A stretch of DNA of 64,000 bases from Rusavskia elegans (Eukaryota; Ascomycota; Lecanoromycetes; Teloschistales; Teloschistaceae): positions 109,108 to 173,107 of the forward strand of contig SAUG01000127.1 in NCBI GenBank assembly GCA_011316305.1, in the 5' to 3' direction. Positions 57,549-64,000 of the stretch are shown here, one piece after another. The translations under genes were made by a program, and so were the position numbers. The notes beneath the pieces are model-generated. The model was given only the letters and a program-made list of their open reading frames with translations. It had not been told where the DNA came from and did not search any database. The first letter of the stretch is position 1. Each line of letters begins with the position of its first letter.

Positions 57549-59895
57549 CTATGACCCACAGATGTAATCGAGCTCTTCTAGCGTACGCTGCTTTGTTTCT
57601 GGCACCCAGAGGAAGATCATTATGAGAGCGATTACGTTCAGGCCACTGCGCCAAGGATGCCATCAGCTTTTTGCAAAGAACGAGTGAACAGCAAGGTCTC
57701 CTTACGCGAAGAACCCAATGGCACCTGTAGGCGTAAGGGCATCGCTCAATTTAGGGTACACGACCGTAAGGACGGCAGCCCAGAACAAGTTGATCGAGAC
57801 TGCCAAGCTCATACCGACCTCTTGTGACTGTAAGCTCAGTCGAACAATGATTGGATCAGATGTGAACGTACCGCGGTGAAAGAGAGGAAAAGCTTCGGCG
57901 GAGTATGTAAAAGGAACAGGCCCCTCGCCTGGGGAATAGAATGCTGCAAAGAGATATATGAATAAAGTGATCATCCCTAAATGCGCTGGACTGTCGTCGG
58001 GGATGTAGAAGGAAAAGCCTGCTGCAAGGAGCGTCCAAGCCATATGTGGAAAAGTGAATAGAAGCAGATTCCTGCGCCCGAAGCGGTCGATGCTGCGGAC
58101 GGCTGGCCATGCAAATCTGAAGAGCTGTCAGCTCTGAGCTGGGAGAATCTTCATCCATTACAACATACGCAAAGTTGATCAGACCAAAGCCCCACGAGAC
58201 GAGTAAAGCACTCCTTTCGCTGGCATGCGCTTCCGTGAACAATGTTGAGCTGTAGAAGGCCATGATGTTTATTCCACACATTTGTTGTGCTATCATCACG
58301 ACGGAAGCAGCAAGCGTAGCCCGTCGTATCCGGGCAATCGTGAACAGCTGTATGAAACGATTCGCATATCGCCCACTACTTGTGTATTGTTCTTTCCCCT
58401 CGGACAAGGTGATATCACCATCGCCCAGCATCAATTCCTCAAGACGGACTTGTGCATGGATGTAGTAAAGATCTCGTGCTGCCTGCAGAGGCGTGTTGCG
58501 AAGGCGTCGTAGCGACTTGAATGCATCGTGGTATCGATGTTTCTTGATGTACCACCTGGGACTTTCTGCACCGGAGGATCAGTCTCCCTTGTTGACCATC
58601 GATCTGCTAACACATACCTGGACAAAAGTAGATGCCGATGATCAATGGTACAGCCGGGATGAAAGCCGATCCGAACTGCAATCGCCAGGCGATATCGCCA
58701 AGCTGATACAGGACCAGATTCGCTGTGAACCCTCTAGAGTTTATTTGTTAGACGTGACACTGCGAATAGATATGGAGCACATAATGCTTACAGGAAGATA
58801 CCAAAAGAGACCCACAACTGCCATCCCATCACCAAGCTACCACGAATTGACGCCGGCGAGCTTTCGGCGGCAAGCACAGGTATGGTAGATGCTTTGGTGC
58901 CCATGCCAATACCGAGTAGCAGTCGGCAGATGAATAGTTCGACCCATGTTTGCGTACAAGCTGATCCAAGCACAGAGAAGAAACAGAACCAGGCTGCGAT
59001 AAAGATCACTCCACGTCGTCCGAGGTAGTAATTCAAAGGATGTGATAGCCAGCATCCGCTGCAAAGAGTCAGTCGATTGTAGCGCGGATGGTGGGAATCA
59101 TTACATCAAGGACGCTGCCATGTATGGGGCCGCGTTCACCAGTCCTAGGATCCAAAAATCATTGGATTCCCGATCGGTGTCGAGGCCAAACGCTTTAGGC
59201 CAATTGAGGTTCTATGGCAAGCTCCGAGTCAGCATCTCCACGTCATTCCTTAGCATGCGTATGGCATAAGCCCCAAAGGTATGCGTCCAGGGTCTGCCAG
59301 GGTCGATGTTCTCTCTTACCGCGCCATTTGAGCCAGTTTGGTCCCAGCCCCTTTGACACGCAAATCAGCGGTAAAAAGCATCTCAGTCATTGATGTCCAA
59401 CTCACTGAACGGCAGCGCCAACGGAGCAGATAACGATGGTCAGGTACAAAGCACGAGGCTGCCGAAAGCTACGAGTTCTTTCCTCGCGCAAAGCCTGCTT
59501 TTCTCTTTCGGTGACACCTTGTATGGCCTCAAAGAATTGGGGATCCTTTGCGATCTGTGCGCCTCGCTCGAGAAGGTCAGAGTGTTCTTCCAAGCCCTTT
59601 TCTCGGGCGAAGGCGCGGACATCTCGCTGAAGTTGTTCTGGTGTCAGATGGCTCAGAGGGTTCTCGATGCTGTGTGTATGGCCATCGGTTAGCTCGGACA
59701 ACATTGATCTTGGTGAAAGTGGTCAAACGTACAGCGCTTCGATGTTCCGATTGAGATCGACGCCCTTGAGGGCCTCCTCAGCAGATCGACCGCTCTGTGG
59801 ATAAGCCGTCAGCCTCGTCATCGGATTGAACAGCGAGTGAGTAGACACACGTAGAGTCGCCTGGTCGTACCCAGGGACGGTTTGCGTTCATCCAT
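57549..59895 (-). CDS. MFS sugar transporter
   Basis: Predicted 581 aa in 11 exons, all junction phases consistent: 59,895-59,851, 59,794-59,733, 59,669-59,406, 59,350-59,320, 59,211-59,105, 59,058-58,792, 58,733-58,618, 58,565-58,169, 58,116-57,872, 57,820-57,706, 57,645-57,549. The N-terminal 100 residues are the long cytosolic lead of this fungal subfamily ([35 protein letters not shown]). Signature blocks: [10 protein letters not shown] in span 1, NYYLGRRG after span 2, [29 protein letters not shown] before the central loop, [14 protein letters not shown] in span 7, DRFGRR, and [13 protein letters not shown] at the C-terminus. Twelve spans are expected. The substrate is a hexose or related sugar by family, not determined. 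The protein ends only four codons after LDYI, shorter than usual, so a terminal exon may be missing. Confidence 0.85.
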
Positions 59896-63990
<4,095 letters not shown>

Positions 63991-64000
63991 TGCTGGGGGG

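Overview
The window comes from a filamentous ascomycete (Pezizomycotina; a Dothideomycete would fit, but I cannot name the species). Coding genes have short introns (about 45-110 bp) with GT..AG ends and CTAAC/CTGAC-type branch sites. Fungal-only families are present, and a bifunctional ARG5,6 gene lies at the right end. The left 27.9 kb has the marks of repeat-induced point mutation (RIP): extreme A+T, TpA everywhere, CpA/TpG almost absent, no long ORFs, and LTR pairs whose visible differences are mainly G/A and C/T.

Positions 1-27,936 are a graveyard of nested transposons. They include a minus-strand gag remnant (1 to about 1,800), a Copia-type element (about 1,859-6,300), and a long block with TA-flanked terminal inverted repeats (6,797-23,730). 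Nested inside that block are a Gypsy element with 430-bp LTRs and an AAAAG target duplication (7,307-13,757), a second gag-less Gypsy (15,241-19,219) and a 2.1-kb fold-back palindrome (19,353-21,458). A DD34E transposase relic sits at the block's right end. A related LTR element with ATCCG target duplication (24,180-27,936) carries a tRNA-derived, SINE-like insertion that stayed GC-rich.

From 28.1 to 55 kb base composition returns to normal and the genes are accessory in character: a ubiquitin-like-domain (ULD) protein, a C2H2 gene broken by an in-frame TGA, a DUF6594 membrane protein, and two caspase-like proteins (the second abutting a kinesin-light-chain-type TPR array in a different frame). 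There are also two large ankyrin proteins with fungal N-terminal domains, a lysozyme/SLT-like secreted protein, a tetraspanin, a truncated HEXXH (M35-like) peptidase, and at least two disabled genes. Caspase-like, TPR, ankyrin and ULD modules without a recognisable NTPase core recall the parts list of fungal NLR / heterokaryon-incompatibility systems. This cluster, beside the RIP block, is the best candidate for an undescribed system in the window.

A 923-bp TA-flanked MITE-like element (55,343-56,265) separates this region from ordinary metabolic genes: an 11-exon MFS sugar transporter (57,549-59,895, minus) and ARG5,6 (61,053-63,990, plus), the mitochondrial arginine precursor encoding acetylglutamate kinase and acetylglutamyl-phosphate reductase.
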